Source of the DNA: Variovorax sp. OV700 | GTDB lineage: Bacteria > Pseudomonadota > Gammaproteobacteria > Burkholderiales > Burkholderiaceae_C | Direction: 5' to 3' | NCBI RefSeq assembly: GCF_900099805.1 | Contig: NZ_FNDR01000006.1 | Location: 186,001 to 250,000, forward strand | Length of the DNA: 64,000 nucleotides | Shown here: positions 27,176 through 35,656 of the stretch, in pieces | How the letters are laid out: each line of letters opens with the position of its first letter | Numbering within the stretch: position 1 is the stretch's first letter | The notes under the pieces: generated by a model | What the model was told of the DNA's origin: nothing | Database searches by the model: none | The model's input: only the letters and a program-made list of their open reading frames with translations | Translations under genes and position numbers: made by a program

Positions 27176-27760
27176 ATGAAATCCTGTCTGATTGTGATCG
27201 ACGCCCAGGAATCGTTCCGGCAGCGCGCCTATTGGTCCGAAAGTGTCGCGCACCCGTATTTCGCCGCGCAGAACGCGCTGATCGAAGGCTGCTCGGCCGC
27301 CGATGTCCCGATCGTTCGCATCTTCCATGTCGACGAACCCGCAATCGAAAGCCATCCCTTTGCGGTCGAGTCGGGCTTCGTCCGGCCGATCGAAGGCTTG
27401 GCACCGTTCGACGCCGCGGCCACCTTCACCAAGCACCGCCACAGCGCGCTGGTCAACAGCGGCCTCGACGTCTGGCTCACGCAGCAAGGCATCGGCCGGC
27501 TGATCGTGAGCGGCATCCGCACCGAGCAATGCTGCGAAACCACCACGCGCCATGCCTCCGACCTGGGCTGGGAGGTCGACTACGTGACCGACGCCACACT
27601 GACCTTCGACATGGTGCAGCCCGATGGCCGGCCGCTGGCTGCGGCCGACATCAAGGCGCGCACCGCGGCCGTGCTGGACGGCCGATTTGCCACCGTTTGC
27701 AGCGTTGCGCAGGCGCTGCAAAGAGCCCGCGCCCAAGCCAGCGAAGGAGCGGCGGCATGA
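27176..27760 (+). CDS. Isochorismatase-like cysteine hydrolase
   Basis: 194 residues. The triad of the family is visible: Asp9 (CLIVIDAQESF), Lys86 (TFTKHRHSAL) and Cys119 in the loop SGIRTEQCCETTTR. The family includes nicotinamidases, N-carbamoylsarcosine amidases and many uncharacterised amidohydrolases; there is no aryl carrier domain, so not an EntB-type protein. It overlaps the following DJ-1-family gene by 4 bases (ATGA), and a GlxA-type regulator follows. The substrate, probably an amide or N-containing ring compound, is inferred only. Confidence 0.88.
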   Translation: MKSCLIVIDAQESFRQRAYWSESVAHPYFAAQNALIEGCSAADVPIVRIFHVDEPAIESHPFAVESGFVRPIEGLAPFDAAATFTKHRHSALVNSGLDVWLTQQGIGRLIVSGIRTEQCCETTTRHASDLGWEVDYVTDATLTFDMVQPDGRPLAAADIKARTAAVLDGRFATVCSVAQALQRARAQASEGAAA

Positions 27761-28380
27761 CTTTGCGCGTACGAATCCTCGCCTACGAAGGCGTCGAAGC
27801 GCTCGACTTCGCGGGCCCCTTCGAAGTGTTCACCACCGCGAGCCGCGTCAGCCGGCGGATGAACCTCGGCACGCCAACCCCGTTCGAGGTGGCGTCCGTG
27901 GCGCTCGCGCGCAACGGCCAGCCCGTGCAGGCGCGCGCCGGCCTGCGCCTGCTGGCGGACCACGACCTGGCCACAAGCCCCGAAGCCGACGTGCTGATCG
28001 TGCCCGGCGGCGTGGTCGACGCGCCGATGGCGAGCTCCGATACGCTGCGCTGGATCGCCGAATGCGCGGCCGGCGCGCAGCTCGTCGCCTCGGTCTGCAC
28101 CGGCGTCTTCCTGCTGGCCAAAAGCGGCGTGGTCGCGCATGAGGCCGTCACCACCCACTGGGAAGACATTGCGGACCTCCGTGAGCAGTTCCCCTCCCTC
28201 GACGTGCGCGAAGGTGAGCGCTGGATCGACAGCGGCCGCGTCGTCAGCTCCGCGGGCATCAGCGCCGGTATCGACATGAGCCTGTACCTGGTCGAAAGGC
28301 TGTCCGGCCGCGCGCTGGCCGAACGCACGGCGCGCCAGATGGACTACGCATGGACCTCCTGCAGCAACCCATCCGCGTAG
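27757..28380 (+). CDS. DJ-1/PfpI-family protein, isonitrile hydratase-like
   Basis: 207 residues. The nucleophile elbow is ASVCTGVFLLAKSG with Cys114-Thr115, and GVEALDFAGPFEVF near the N-terminus carries an Asp17 in the position used by isocyanide (isonitrile) hydratase. VLIVPGGVV and TTHWEDIADLREQFP complete the glutamine-amidotransferase-like fold. GlxA regulators share this domain, but here no DNA-binding domain is present. It is co-translated with the isochorismatase-like gene and overlaps the next regulator by 31 bases. The enzymatic function is a guess from the motif. Confidence 0.85.
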   Translation: MTLRVRILAYEGVEALDFAGPFEVFTTASRVSRRMNLGTPTPFEVASVALARNGQPVQARAGLRLLADHDLATSPEADVLIVPGGVVDAPMASSDTLRWIAECAAGAQLVASVCTGVFLLAKSGVVAHEAVTTHWEDIADLREQFPSLDVREGERWIDSGRVVSSAGISAGIDMSLYLVERLSGRALAERTARQMDYAWTSCSNPSA

Positions 28381-29345
28381 TGTTCGTGCTGCTGCCGGGC
28401 AGCCTGGTGCTCGACTGGGCCGGCCCCGCGGAGGCGCTGCGCATCGCCAACCAGCGGTTGCGCGCGGCGGGCCAGCCCGAGCGCTTCGAGATCGAATTCG
28501 CAAGCCCGCGCCCCACGTCGATCGGTTCCGTGGGGGTTGCGCTCGCCAATCTCGCGCCGCTGCCGGCGCAATGGAACGGCCCGGCCTGGATAGTGCTCGT
28601 CGGGCTGCCCGGCGACTCCATCCCGGTGGACAACGCCGAGACCCAGGATCTTCTGCACTGGCTGCGCGGGCAGCGCTTCGAGCGCGGCCGTCTCGAGCTG
28701 GTCACGGTCTGCGCCGGCGCCCTGCTCGCTGCGCATGCCGGTGCGCTCGCGGGCCGGCGCGTCACCACGCACCACCACCACCTGGACGAGTTGCGCGCGG
28801 TAGAACCGCGCTGCGACGTCGTGGCCAACCGCGTGTTCGTGATCGATCCGCCGGTCTACAGCAGCGCGGGCGTCACGACCGGCATCGACTTGGTGCTGCA
28901 CCGCATCGCGGAGGTGTGCGGCGAGCCGCTGGCGGCCCAGGTGGCGCAGACCATGGTGGTAGCGCAGCGGCGCGGCCCGCACGACCCGGAGCTGTCGCCC
29001 TTTCTGGCCTACCGCAACCATTTGCATGCCGCCCTCCACCGGGTGCAGGACGCCGTCAGCGAACAGCCCCAGGCCGACTGGAGCGTGCCCCGGATGGCGG
29101 AAGTGGCCCACACCTCGGCGCGTCACCTCACGCGGTTGTTCGTCGAGCATGCGGGCGTTGCGCCGCTGGCCTACCTGCGGCGGCTGCGGCTGGCGGCGGC
29201 GCAGCTCGCGCTGGCCTCGGGTGCGAGCGTGACGCGGGCGGCGGAAATCTCGGGCTTCGGATCGGACACGCAGTTGCGGCGCGCATGGCATCAGTTCGGG
29301 CTGCCCGGCTCACCATCTGCTTCCACATCGCTGTCCAAAGCCTAG
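28350..29345 (+). CDS. GlxA-family AraC-type transcriptional regulator
   Basis: 331 residues. The first 190 are a DJ-1/PfpI-like sensor domain (VVFVLLPGSLVLDWAGPAEA; cysteine in TVCAGALLAAHAGALAG). The last 100 are two AraC helix-turn-helix motifs (MAEVAHTSARHLTRLFVEHA and RAAEISGFGSDTQLRRAWHQ). Regulators of this type activate adjacent catabolic operons for compounds such as carnitine, glycine betaine or arginine. Here it overlaps the DJ-1-type enzyme gene, so the operon probably controls itself. The effector is unknown. Confidence 0.92.
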   Translation: MDLLQQPIRVVFVLLPGSLVLDWAGPAEALRIANQRLRAAGQPERFEIEFASPRPTSIGSVGVALANLAPLPAQWNGPAWIVLVGLPGDSIPVDNAETQDLLHWLRGQRFERGRLELVTVCAGALLAAHAGALAGRRVTTHHHHLDELRAVEPRCDVVANRVFVIDPPVYSSAGVTTGIDLVLHRIAEVCGEPLAAQVAQTMVVAQRRGPHDPELSPFLAYRNHLHAALHRVQDAVSEQPQADWSVPRMAEVAHTSARHLTRLFVEHAGVAPLAYLRRLRLAAAQLALASGASVTRAAEISGFGSDTQLRRAWHQFGLPGSPSASTSLSKA

Positions 29346-29365
29346 CGCCGCAGAGGCTCCGAGAA

Positions 29366-30664
29366 TCAGCTTTCCGGCAGTGTGCAGGCCCGGGCGCGCG
29401 CCAGCAGCAATGTCTTCTCGCGCGTGTTGCGCGTGAGCGAGGCGGCGCGGTCGAATTCCCTGCGCGCCTCCTCGCGGCGGCCGAGCTTGAGCAGAAGGTC
29501 GCCGCGCACCGCAGGCAGCAGGTGATAGTTCTGCAATGCCGGCTCGCCCACGAGCGCATCGACCACTTCGAGTCCGGCGGCCGGGCCGAAGGCCATCGAG
29601 AGCGCGACGGCGCGGTTCAGTTCGACGATGGGTGAAGGCGACAACTCCGCCAGCGCGTCGTACAGCGCGGCGATGCGCGCCCAGTCGGTTTCTTCCGCGG
29701 TGCGCGCTCGGCCATGGCAGGCGGCAATGGCGGCCTGCAGCGCATAGGGGCCGTGAGCGCCGACCAGCGCTTCCGCCCGCGCCAGTCCGGCCAAGCCGCG
29801 GCGAATCAGCATCTGGTCCCAGCGCGCGCGGTTCTGCTCGAGCAGCAGCACTGGCTCGCCCGACGGACCCATGCGCGCCGCCGTGCGCGAGGCCTGGATT
29901 TCCATCAGCGCCACGAGGCCGTGCACCTCCGACGCGTCGGGCATCAGCTCGGCCACGATGCGGCCCAGGCGCATCGCTTCGTCGCACAGCGCGGGGCGCA
30001 TCCAGTCGTCGCCGGCGGTGGCCGAGTAGCCTTCGTTGAAGATCAGGTAGAGCACCTCGAGCACCGACGCGAGCCGCGCCTCGAGCTCGTGCCGGCGCGG
30101 CACCTCGAAGGGCACGTGCGCTTCGAGAAGCGTGCGCTTGGCCCGCACGATGCGCTGCGCCACGGTGGCTTCGGGCACGAGGAAGGCACGGGCGATCTCA
30201 TCGGTCGTGAGGCCTCCCATCAGCCGCAGCGTGAGCGCCACGCGCGCCTCGGTCGAAAGCACCGGGTGGCAGGCGGTGAACACCAGCCGCAGCAGGTCGT
30301 CCCCGATGTCGTCGTCGATGGCCGCATCCACCGCTTCGGCAAAATCGGCTTGCGCCATTTCGTGCTGCGCATCGAGTTCGCGGCCGATCTCGGGTGCCTT
30401 GCGTTCCGCCAGCTGGCCATGCCGCAACCGGTCGAGGGCGCGGCGCTTGGCAACTGCGGTGAGCCAGGCCGCGGGGTTGTCGGGCACGCCCGATTCCGGC
30501 CATTGCTCGAGGGCGGAAACCAGCGCGTCCTGGGCCAGCTCCTCCGCCAGGCCCACGTCGCGCACCATCCGCGCCACAGTGGCGATGATCTTGGCGGATT
30601 CGATGCGCCACACCGCCTCGATGCTGCGGTGGATGGCTGCCTCGTCGCGAGGCGCAGCGCTCAT
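29366..30664 (-). CDS. ECF42-type RNA polymerase sigma factor with long C-terminal domain
   Basis: 432 residues, more than twice a normal ECF sigma. It holds sigma-2 (VGLAEELAQDALVSALEQWP and AVAKRRALDRLRH), sigma-4 with the helix-turn-helix MGGLTTDEIARAFLVPEATV (about 150-170), and about 240 residues of TPR-like helices (DUF6596) containing NEGYSATAGDDWMRPALCDE. This arrangement defines group ECF42, which lacks an anti-sigma factor, is typically encoded next to DGPF/YCII proteins, and depends on its C-terminal extension for activity. Exactly such genes lie upstream on the same strand. A TTG start two codons earlier is possible. Confidence 0.92.
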   Translation of the reverse strand: MSAAPRDEAAIHRSIEAVWRIESAKIIATVARMVRDVGLAEELAQDALVSALEQWPESGVPDNPAAWLTAVAKRRALDRLRHGQLAERKAPEIGRELDAQHEMAQADFAEAVDAAIDDDIGDDLLRLVFTACHPVLSTEARVALTLRLMGGLTTDEIARAFLVPEATVAQRIVRAKRTLLEAHVPFEVPRRHELEARLASVLEVLYLIFNEGYSATAGDDWMRPALCDEAMRLGRIVAELMPDASEVHGLVALMEIQASRTAARMGPSGEPVLLLEQNRARWDQMLIRRGLAGLARAEALVGAHGPYALQAAIAACHGRARTAEETDWARIAALYDALAELSPSPIVELNRAVALSMAFGPAAGLEVVDALVGEPALQNYHLLPAVRGDLLLKLGRREEARREFDRAASLTRNTREKTLLLARARACTLPES

Positions 30665-30666
30665 GG

Positions 30667-31086
30667 TCAAGTTTTCTTGACCGCCTGCATCGACGGCAAT
30701 TCGATTGTCAGGGCCTGCACCTCAGGCGGAAAGTCGGCAATCTCCTGGATCTGCCGGACCTCGATGACCTCGTTCTCGCCGCCCGGGCAGCGCGTGGCCC
30801 ATTCGATGGCGTCGGCACGCGAAGACACGTCGATGATCCAGTAGCCGCCGAGCACTTCCTTGGCCTCGGCGAAAGGGCCATCGACCACCTTGGGCTTGCG
30901 GCCCGGAAAGCTCACGCGCGCGCCCATCGAGGGCGGGTGCAGGCCGTCGCAGCTGATCAGAATGCCGGCCTTCTGCATCGACTCGTTGTAGGCCATCATG
31001 GCCGCCACCGCATCGACGTCGTCGGGAATGGTGCCCGGCGCGGCCGTTTCGTAGCCGTGGGGAATCATCAGCAGCATGAATCGCAT
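30667..31086 (-). CDS. YCII-related (DGPF-domain) protein
   Basis: 139 residues starting MRFMLLMIPHGYETAAPG. VVDGPFAEAKEVLGGYWIID is the DGPF motif, in a dimeric alpha-beta barrel fold. The protein probably binds a small ligand. Its stop lies 2 bases before the sigma factor ATG, and an AAGGAG ribosome site precedes it. Members next to ECF42 sigma factors are thought to be the sigma targets or signal partners; the biochemical role is unknown. Confidence 0.9.
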   Translation of the reverse strand: MRFMLLMIPHGYETAAPGTIPDDVDAVAAMMAYNESMQKAGILISCDGLHPPSMGARVSFPGRKPKVVDGPFAEAKEVLGGYWIIDVSSRADAIEWATRCPGGENEVIEVRQIQEIADFPPEVQALTIELPSMQAVKKT

Positions 31087-31112
31087 GGTGGGTCTCCTTG
31101 GGTGCGGCCGGC

Positions 31113-31541
31113 TCAGCTGCCGGCCTTGCCGCGGGCCTCGGCCTCCGCGCGCAGGCGGTCTTCCTGCGCCAGCAGTTCGGGCGTCATCGAGTCGCCGAAA
31201 TCGGAGGCTTCGAAGACCTGGCGGATCTCGATCTCGCCCTCCTGGAACGGGCTGCGCTTGATCCATTCGATGGCTTCGTCCTTCGACTTGACCTGGAGCA
31301 GCCAGAAACCCGCGAGCAGTTCCTTCGTCTCGGCGAAGGGGCCGTCGATCACGGTGCGCTTCAGCCCTTCGCAGCGCACTCGGGCGCCCCTGGACGACGG
31401 ATGCAGCCCTTCGCCCGCCAGCAGCACGCCGGCCTTGACCAGTTCCTCGTTGAACTTGCCCATGGCGGTGAGCACCTCGGTGCTCGGCATCACGCCGGCT
31501 TCGGAATCCTTGTTGGCCTTGACCAGAACCATGAATCGCAT
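31113..31541 (-). CDS. YCII-related (DGPF-domain) protein, second copy
   Basis: 142 residues starting MRFMVLVKANKDSEAGVMPS. It contains VIDGPFAETKELLAGFWLLQ and is clearly paralogous to the protein downstream, with which it shares MRFM, the GLHPSSRGARV segment and the DGPF motif. An AGGAGAAAAG-like ribosome site precedes the ATG. It is probably first in the DGPF-DGPF-sigma transcript. The longer ORF to 31649 is rejected because the conserved family start is MRFMVL. Gene duplication inside the operon is the simplest explanation of the pair. Confidence 0.9.
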   Translation of the reverse strand: MRFMVLVKANKDSEAGVMPSTEVLTAMGKFNEELVKAGVLLAGEGLHPSSRGARVRCEGLKRTVIDGPFAETKELLAGFWLLQVKSKDEAIEWIKRSPFQEGEIEIRQVFEASDFGDSMTPELLAQEDRLRAEAEARGKAGS

Positions 31542-31672
31542 GTCTTTTCTCCTGAAGGTTGATGAGGTTGGGGGAGCCGCAAAAACCACGTGCTCCTGTT
31601 CACACGTCGGACGAGCGAAATACGGATCGACACGTCCGCGTCGATCCATTTGTAATTATTTGTATCAGAAAC

Positions 31673-32101
31673 TCAGGGCAAATAGCCGCAGAAGCGCAGG
31701 ATGTGTCCATCCGGCTCGCGGATCGCGAATTCGCGCAGGCCCCAGGGCTGGGAGGCCGGCGGCTCGACCACCGTCACGCCGCGCTTGACGTAGGCGGCGT
31801 GCAGGCCGTCCACGTCCTTGCCCACGTGAATCACGATTTCGCCGCGCCAGGGCGGCGTGCCGCGCGTGTTGCACTGCCACAGCCGCAGGTAGACCGGATC
31901 GCCGTAGCTGCGGTCGCCCTTCTTGACCCGCGCATAGCTGGGCGGCTCGCCGGCGATGAAGTCGAGCTCGAAGCCCAGCACGTCGCGAAACCAGCGTGCG
32001 GCGCGCGTGACGTCGGACACCGGCAGCACCGGCTGCACACCGTGGAATTCGTGCAGCGTGCCGAGATCGGGCGCGGCAGCCACGCCGTCCGTCGCGTCCA
32101 T
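31673..32101 (-). CDS. VOC/glyoxalase-like metalloprotein
   Basis: 142 residues. HEFHGVQPVLPVSDVTRAAR and WFRDVLGFELDFIAGEP open the first beta-alpha-beta unit, and EFAIREPDGHILRFCGYLP closes the second, as in glyoxalase/bleomycin-resistance/extradiol dioxygenase proteins. Two units make one small protein that should dimerise. The ligand or substrate is unknown. Its ATG overlaps the stop of the SirB1-like gene (TGATG), so it is co-translated with that gene rather than with the DGPF genes 130 bases downstream. Confidence 0.85.
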   Translation of the reverse strand: MDATDGVAAAPDLGTLHEFHGVQPVLPVSDVTRAARWFRDVLGFELDFIAGEPPSYARVKKGDRSYGDPVYLRLWQCNTRGTPPWRGEIVIHVGKDVDGLHAAYVKRGVTVVEPPASQPWGLREFAIREPDGHILRFCGYLP

Positions 32102-32952
32102 CAATTGGCCGCGCGCCGCAATGCGGCTACGCGCTCGGCAATGGCGTCGACGTCGAGCGCGTCTTCCGCGTGCTCTAGGTAGGTTTCGAGGTCGCGCACG
32201 GCGGCCGCGGTGTTGCCCTGCTCGGCATGCGCGATGCCGCGGTCGCGGTATTCGCCCCAGGCGGTGGGCAGCAGCGCAATCAGCCGGTCTTGCACCGCAA
32301 TGGCACGCTGCCAGTCCTCCTGGGCACGGTGCACTTCCTTCAGGTTGCGCAGCATGCGCGCGATGATTTCACGCGAACTGGCCGGCTGCAGGTACAGGCC
32401 CAGCGGCACGTCGAAGTCGCCGACCAGCCCGTTGCTGCGCTTGTACGGCTCGAGCCTCTCGCCCAGTTCTTCGCGCGAGAGCGATTTGCCGGTAAAAGGG
32501 TCGATGACCACCTGCCCCTTCGGCAACGTGACCTTGAGCATGAAGTGGCCCGGGAAACCGACGCCACGCGCCTGCAGCCCCAGGCCCTGCGCCAGCTCCA
32601 TCCACAACACCGCCAGCGAGATCGGAATGCCGCGGCGCGTGCGCAAAACGGCGTTCAGGTAGCTGTTGTCGGGGTCGTAGTAGTCGTTGACGTTGCCGCC
32701 GAAGTTCAGGTCGTTGAAGAAGAACTGGTTGAGCGCGCGCAGCCGGGCCAGCGGCGCGGCATCGGCCGGCAGCCGGCGCTTCAGGCGCGCAAGCAGCTGG
32801 TCGACGTCGCCGAGCACCTGCTGCACGTCGAGGTCGGGGTATTCGTCCTGCGCAAGGCTCGCGGCCGCCTCGAGCAGCGGAAAGTGGTCATCGCTCTGCA
32901 CCAGCGACTCGAAATAAGCCAGTGCGGTGGGAACCTGAAAGCTGAACGTCAT
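32101..32952 (-). CDS. SirB1-family protein (transglutaminase-like with TPR)
   Basis: 283 residues. LRALNQFFFNDLNFGGNVND followed by YYDPDNSYLNAVLRTRRGIP is the signature of the SirB1/YchA transglutaminase-like family, and GVGFPGHFMLKV the conserved histidine strand. The C-terminal third (LKEVHRAQEDWQRAIAVQDR) contains two TPR-like helical pairs. The function of this conserved proteobacterial family is unclear; members occur near prmC/prfA in enterobacteria. Here it stands between murJ and a VOC gene. The start MTFSFQVP is about 110 bases from the convergent-free gap to murJ. Confidence 0.87.
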   Translation of the reverse strand: MTFSFQVPTALAYFESLVQSDDHFPLLEAAASLAQDEYPDLDVQQVLGDVDQLLARLKRRLPADAAPLARLRALNQFFFNDLNFGGNVNDYYDPDNSYLNAVLRTRRGIPISLAVLWMELAQGLGLQARGVGFPGHFMLKVTLPKGQVVIDPFTGKSLSREELGERLEPYKRSNGLVGDFDVPLGLYLQPASSREIIARMLRNLKEVHRAQEDWQRAIAVQDRLIALLPTAWGEYRDRGIAHAEQGNTAAAVRDLETYLEHAEDALDVDAIAERVAALRRAAN

Positions 32953-33060
32953 GTGTCTTTGTAGAGGAGCATTCGGGGAGCGTCAAGGCGGTGTTTTCAG
33001 CTTGCACAATTTGCAAACAACCCTGTTGCGCGAGCTCCCACCGAGCACCGTCCGAGCCCC

Positions 33061-34614
33061 TTACCGGCGCATGAAACTGCGCAGCCGCACGCCCACGGCC
33101 GCCAGCACAGCGAAATACAGCAGCCCCGCACCCGCGATCAGCGCAGCCAGCAGCCCGATGCGATGCAGCCGCTGGGCGCGCAGGCCGATCCAGTCGAAAT
33201 AGTGCGAGCCCCAGGCCAGCAAGGCGGCCAGCACCAGCGTGCCGGCCGCCACCTGCAGGATGAACTTGCCCCAGCCCGGCTCGGGCTTGTAGCTGCCCCG
33301 GCGGATCAGCCCGACCAGGAGCCAGATGGCATTGACCACCGCGCCGATGCCGATGGTCAGCGTGAGCGCGGCGTGCTGAAGCACCGGTACCAGGAAGACG
33401 TTGAGCACCTGGATCAGCACCAGCACCGACACGGCAATGATCACCGGCGTGCGCATGTCGTGCCTGGCGTAGTAGCCCGGCGCCAGCACCTTGATGGCCA
33501 CGATGCCCACCAGCCCGACGCCGTAGCCCATGAGCGCCAGCGTGGTGCGCTTCACGTCCTCGTCGCCGTAGGCGCCGTTGTGGAACAGCACGGCCACCAG
33601 CGGCTGCGAGAACAGCAAAAGGGCAATGGCACAGGGCGCCGAGAGCAGCACCACCAGCCGGAGCCCCCAGTCGAGCAGAGCCGAATAGCGCTCGTCGTCC
33701 TTGGCGGCGCGCGCGCCGGCCAGTTGCGGCATCAGCACCACGCCGAGCGCAACGCCCAGCATGGCGGTCGGGAATTCCATCAGCCGGTCGGCATTGACCA
33801 CCCAGGTCACGCTGCCCGTGGCCAGGTGCGACGCGATCTGCGTATTGATGAGCAGCGAGATCTGCGCCACGCTGACACCCAGCAGCGCGGGCAGCATCAG
33901 GCTCATGACCTTGCGCGTGGTGGGATCGGTCCAGGCGGTGCGCAGCGCCGTCCAGCTGGCGCCGATGCGTGGCATGAGGCCCAGGGCGCGCAGGGCGGGC
34001 ACTTGCAGCGCCAGTTGCAGCACCCCGCCGACCAGCACGCCGGCGCACTGCGCATAGATGGGCTCGATGCCGTAGCGCCTGAACAGCGGTGCGCCCACCA
34101 CGATGGCAAGAATGAGCGAAAGGTTCAGCAACACTGGCGAAGCGGCCGGCACCGCGAACTTGCGCCAGGTATTGAGCACGCCGCCCGCCAGCGCCACGAG
34201 CGACATGAAGCCGATGTAGGGAAACATCCAGCGCGTCATGACCACGGCCGCATCGAACCCCGCGAGCCCGCTGGCCATGGCCCACACCATCCAGGGCGCG
34301 CCGACCACCCCGGCCACGCACAGGACCACCAGCGCCCAGGTGAGCAGCGTGGCGACGTGGTCGATCAGCGCCTTGGCGCCCTCCTCTCCGGCCTCGCTCT
34401 TGCGCGCTGCGAGCACCGGCACGAAAGCCTGGCTGAAGGCGCCTTCGCCGAAAACCCGGCGGAACAGGTTGGGAATGCGGAACGCGACGTTGAAGGCGTC
34501 AGTCAGGGCGCTGACGCCGAATACCGAGGCAAAGAGCACGTCGCGCACAAGGCCCGTGATCCGCGATGCGAGCGTCAGCAGGGAAACGGTGGAAGCGGAT
34601 TTGAGCAGGGACAC
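33061..34614 (-). CDS. murJ: Lipid II flippase MurJ
   Basis: 517 residues with about 14 membrane helices; GTG start. LKSASTVSLLTLASRITGLV opens the protein, followed by RDVLFASVFGVSALTDAFNV and AFRIPNLFRRVFGEGAFSQA, strongly conserved MurJ sequence with the arginines that face the lipid-II cavity. APGYYARHDMRTPV is the second family motif. It moves lipid II across the inner membrane for peptidoglycan synthesis. The ORF could extend to 34704, but those 30 residues overlap the rpsT promoter and are not conserved. The murJ-rpsT divergent pair is typical of betaproteobacteria. Confidence 0.96.
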   Translation of the reverse strand: MSLLKSASTVSLLTLASRITGLVRDVLFASVFGVSALTDAFNVAFRIPNLFRRVFGEGAFSQAFVPVLAARKSEAGEEGAKALIDHVATLLTWALVVLCVAGVVGAPWMVWAMASGLAGFDAAVVMTRWMFPYIGFMSLVALAGGVLNTWRKFAVPAASPVLLNLSLILAIVVGAPLFRRYGIEPIYAQCAGVLVGGVLQLALQVPALRALGLMPRIGASWTALRTAWTDPTTRKVMSLMLPALLGVSVAQISLLINTQIASHLATGSVTWVVNADRLMEFPTAMLGVALGVVLMPQLAGARAAKDDERYSALLDWGLRLVVLLSAPCAIALLLFSQPLVAVLFHNGAYGDEDVKRTTLALMGYGVGLVGIVAIKVLAPGYYARHDMRTPVIIAVSVLVLIQVLNVFLVPVLQHAALTLTIGIGAVVNAIWLLVGLIRRGSYKPEPGWGKFILQVAAGTLVLAALLAWGSHYFDWIGLRAQRLHRIGLLAALIAGAGLLYFAVLAAVGVRLRSFMRR

Positions 34615-34644
34615 GGGGCGAGTGTAGGGCCCGCCAAGCAGCGA

Positions 34645-34674
34645 TTCGGCGAAAAAGCCAACCCGGCCTATAAT
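34645..34674 (+). promoter_or_regulatory. Promoter of rpsT
   Basis: TATAAT at 34669-34674 with a weak -35 (TTCGGC, 34645-34650) at 18 bases. It lies 45 bases upstream of the S20 gene, in the spacer to divergent murJ; a short 5' leader follows. Confidence 0.65.
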
Positions 34675-34719
34675 GGAGGGCTTTGCTGCATCATCCTCAG
34701 ACACCTAAGGAACTAAATC

Positions 34720-35034
34720 ATGGCATCCGCCAAGCCCAAGAAAAAGAACCCGCGCCTCGCCTCCGGCCGTAAGCGCGTCCGCCAGGACACCAAGCTCAAC
34801 GCTGCGAACACCTCGCTGCGCTCCAAATACCGCACCGCCGTGAAGAATGTCGAAAAGGCCGTCCTGGCCGGCGACAAGACCAAGGCAAGCGAACTCTTCG
34901 CGAAGGCCCAGAGCATCGTCGACACCGTCGCCGACAAGGGCATCTTCCACAAGAACAAGGCAGCTCGCGACAAGAGCCGCCTGTCGGCGAAGGTCAAGGC
35001 CCTCGCCCTCGCGCCTGAAAAGGCCGCCGCCTGA
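34720..35034 (+). CDS. rpsT: 30S ribosomal protein S20
   Basis: 104 residues starting [40 protein letters not shown] and [20 protein letters not shown] are characteristic of S20, a helical primary 16S rRNA binder. The tail is slightly extended and Ala-rich ([11 protein letters not shown]). It is monocistronic, with a promoter 45 bases upstream and a clear terminator 70 bases downstream. The stretch between the stop and the terminator contains no further gene. Confidence 0.97.
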
Positions 35035-35106
35035 CACCTGTCAGGCAAGCCCGGATCGGAATTCTCCGATCCGCCGTTTGATCGGGGTGCGCTGCAGCAA
35101 AGTGTA

Positions 35107-35131
35107 AAAAACCGCCTTCGGGCGGTTTTTT
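35107..35131. terminator. Intrinsic terminator of rpsT
   Basis: A perfect 10-base stem, aaaaaccgcc and its complement, closed by a TTCG loop and followed by T residues. The A-run on the left also makes it usable for the convergent DUF3579 gene. Confidence 0.93.
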
Positions 35132-35166
35132 CATGTCCGATCGCTTCCTGGAGTGGAAGCGCTGGC

Positions 35167-35496
35167 TCAGGTTTTGAGTGGTGCGACCGGCGCGTCGGGG
35201 ACCAGGCAGGCTTCGGCCACCTGCAGATCGTTGTCCCGCGCAAAATTGACGCAGAAGTCCCAGGCCATGGGCTCGGCATCGCGCAGGGCGCGATTCACGA
35301 CCACGCACTTGACCCCGTTGATGGTGGTTGGAACGCACCAGGGCGAATAGCTCAAATGGCTCCCCGGATACGCACCGCCGGGCCGGAAAGAGCACATCAC
35401 GCCGGCGAGCCGCTCGGCCCAGTCGCTCGGTCGAAAAGTCCGGCCATCATGGGTGATGCCCTGGATGAAGATTTCTTTGGCAGTGGGGGAAATCAT
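35167..35496 (-). CDS. DUF3579 protein
   Basis: 109 residues starting MISPTAKEIFIQGITHDGRT. FRPSDWAERLAGVMCSFRPG and SPWCVPTTINGVKCVVVNRA define this small betaproteobacterial family of unknown function. It is encoded divergently next to argD-argF, a conserved neighbourhood in the class, which suggests a link with arginine metabolism, but no biochemical evidence is visible. The ORF extension to 35580 is rejected because the family starts at this methionine. Confidence 0.9.
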   Translation of the reverse strand: MISPTAKEIFIQGITHDGRTFRPSDWAERLAGVMCSFRPGGAYPGSHLSYSPWCVPTTINGVKCVVVNRALRDAEPMAWDFCVNFARDNDLQVAEACLVPDAPVAPLKT

Positions 35497-35656
35497 CGTT
35501 GAATGAGGCGCCCGGAGCGGGTGCTGCGGTGCAACAAGAGATTCTATCCGCCCCACTTTTGCCTCCTGGGCAGGGGGCATTGCTGTGATGCGGAATCCTC
35601 AACGAAGCCGCCATGGGGCACGCCTAGAATCCGCGGTTCCCTTTCTGGAGAACCGA

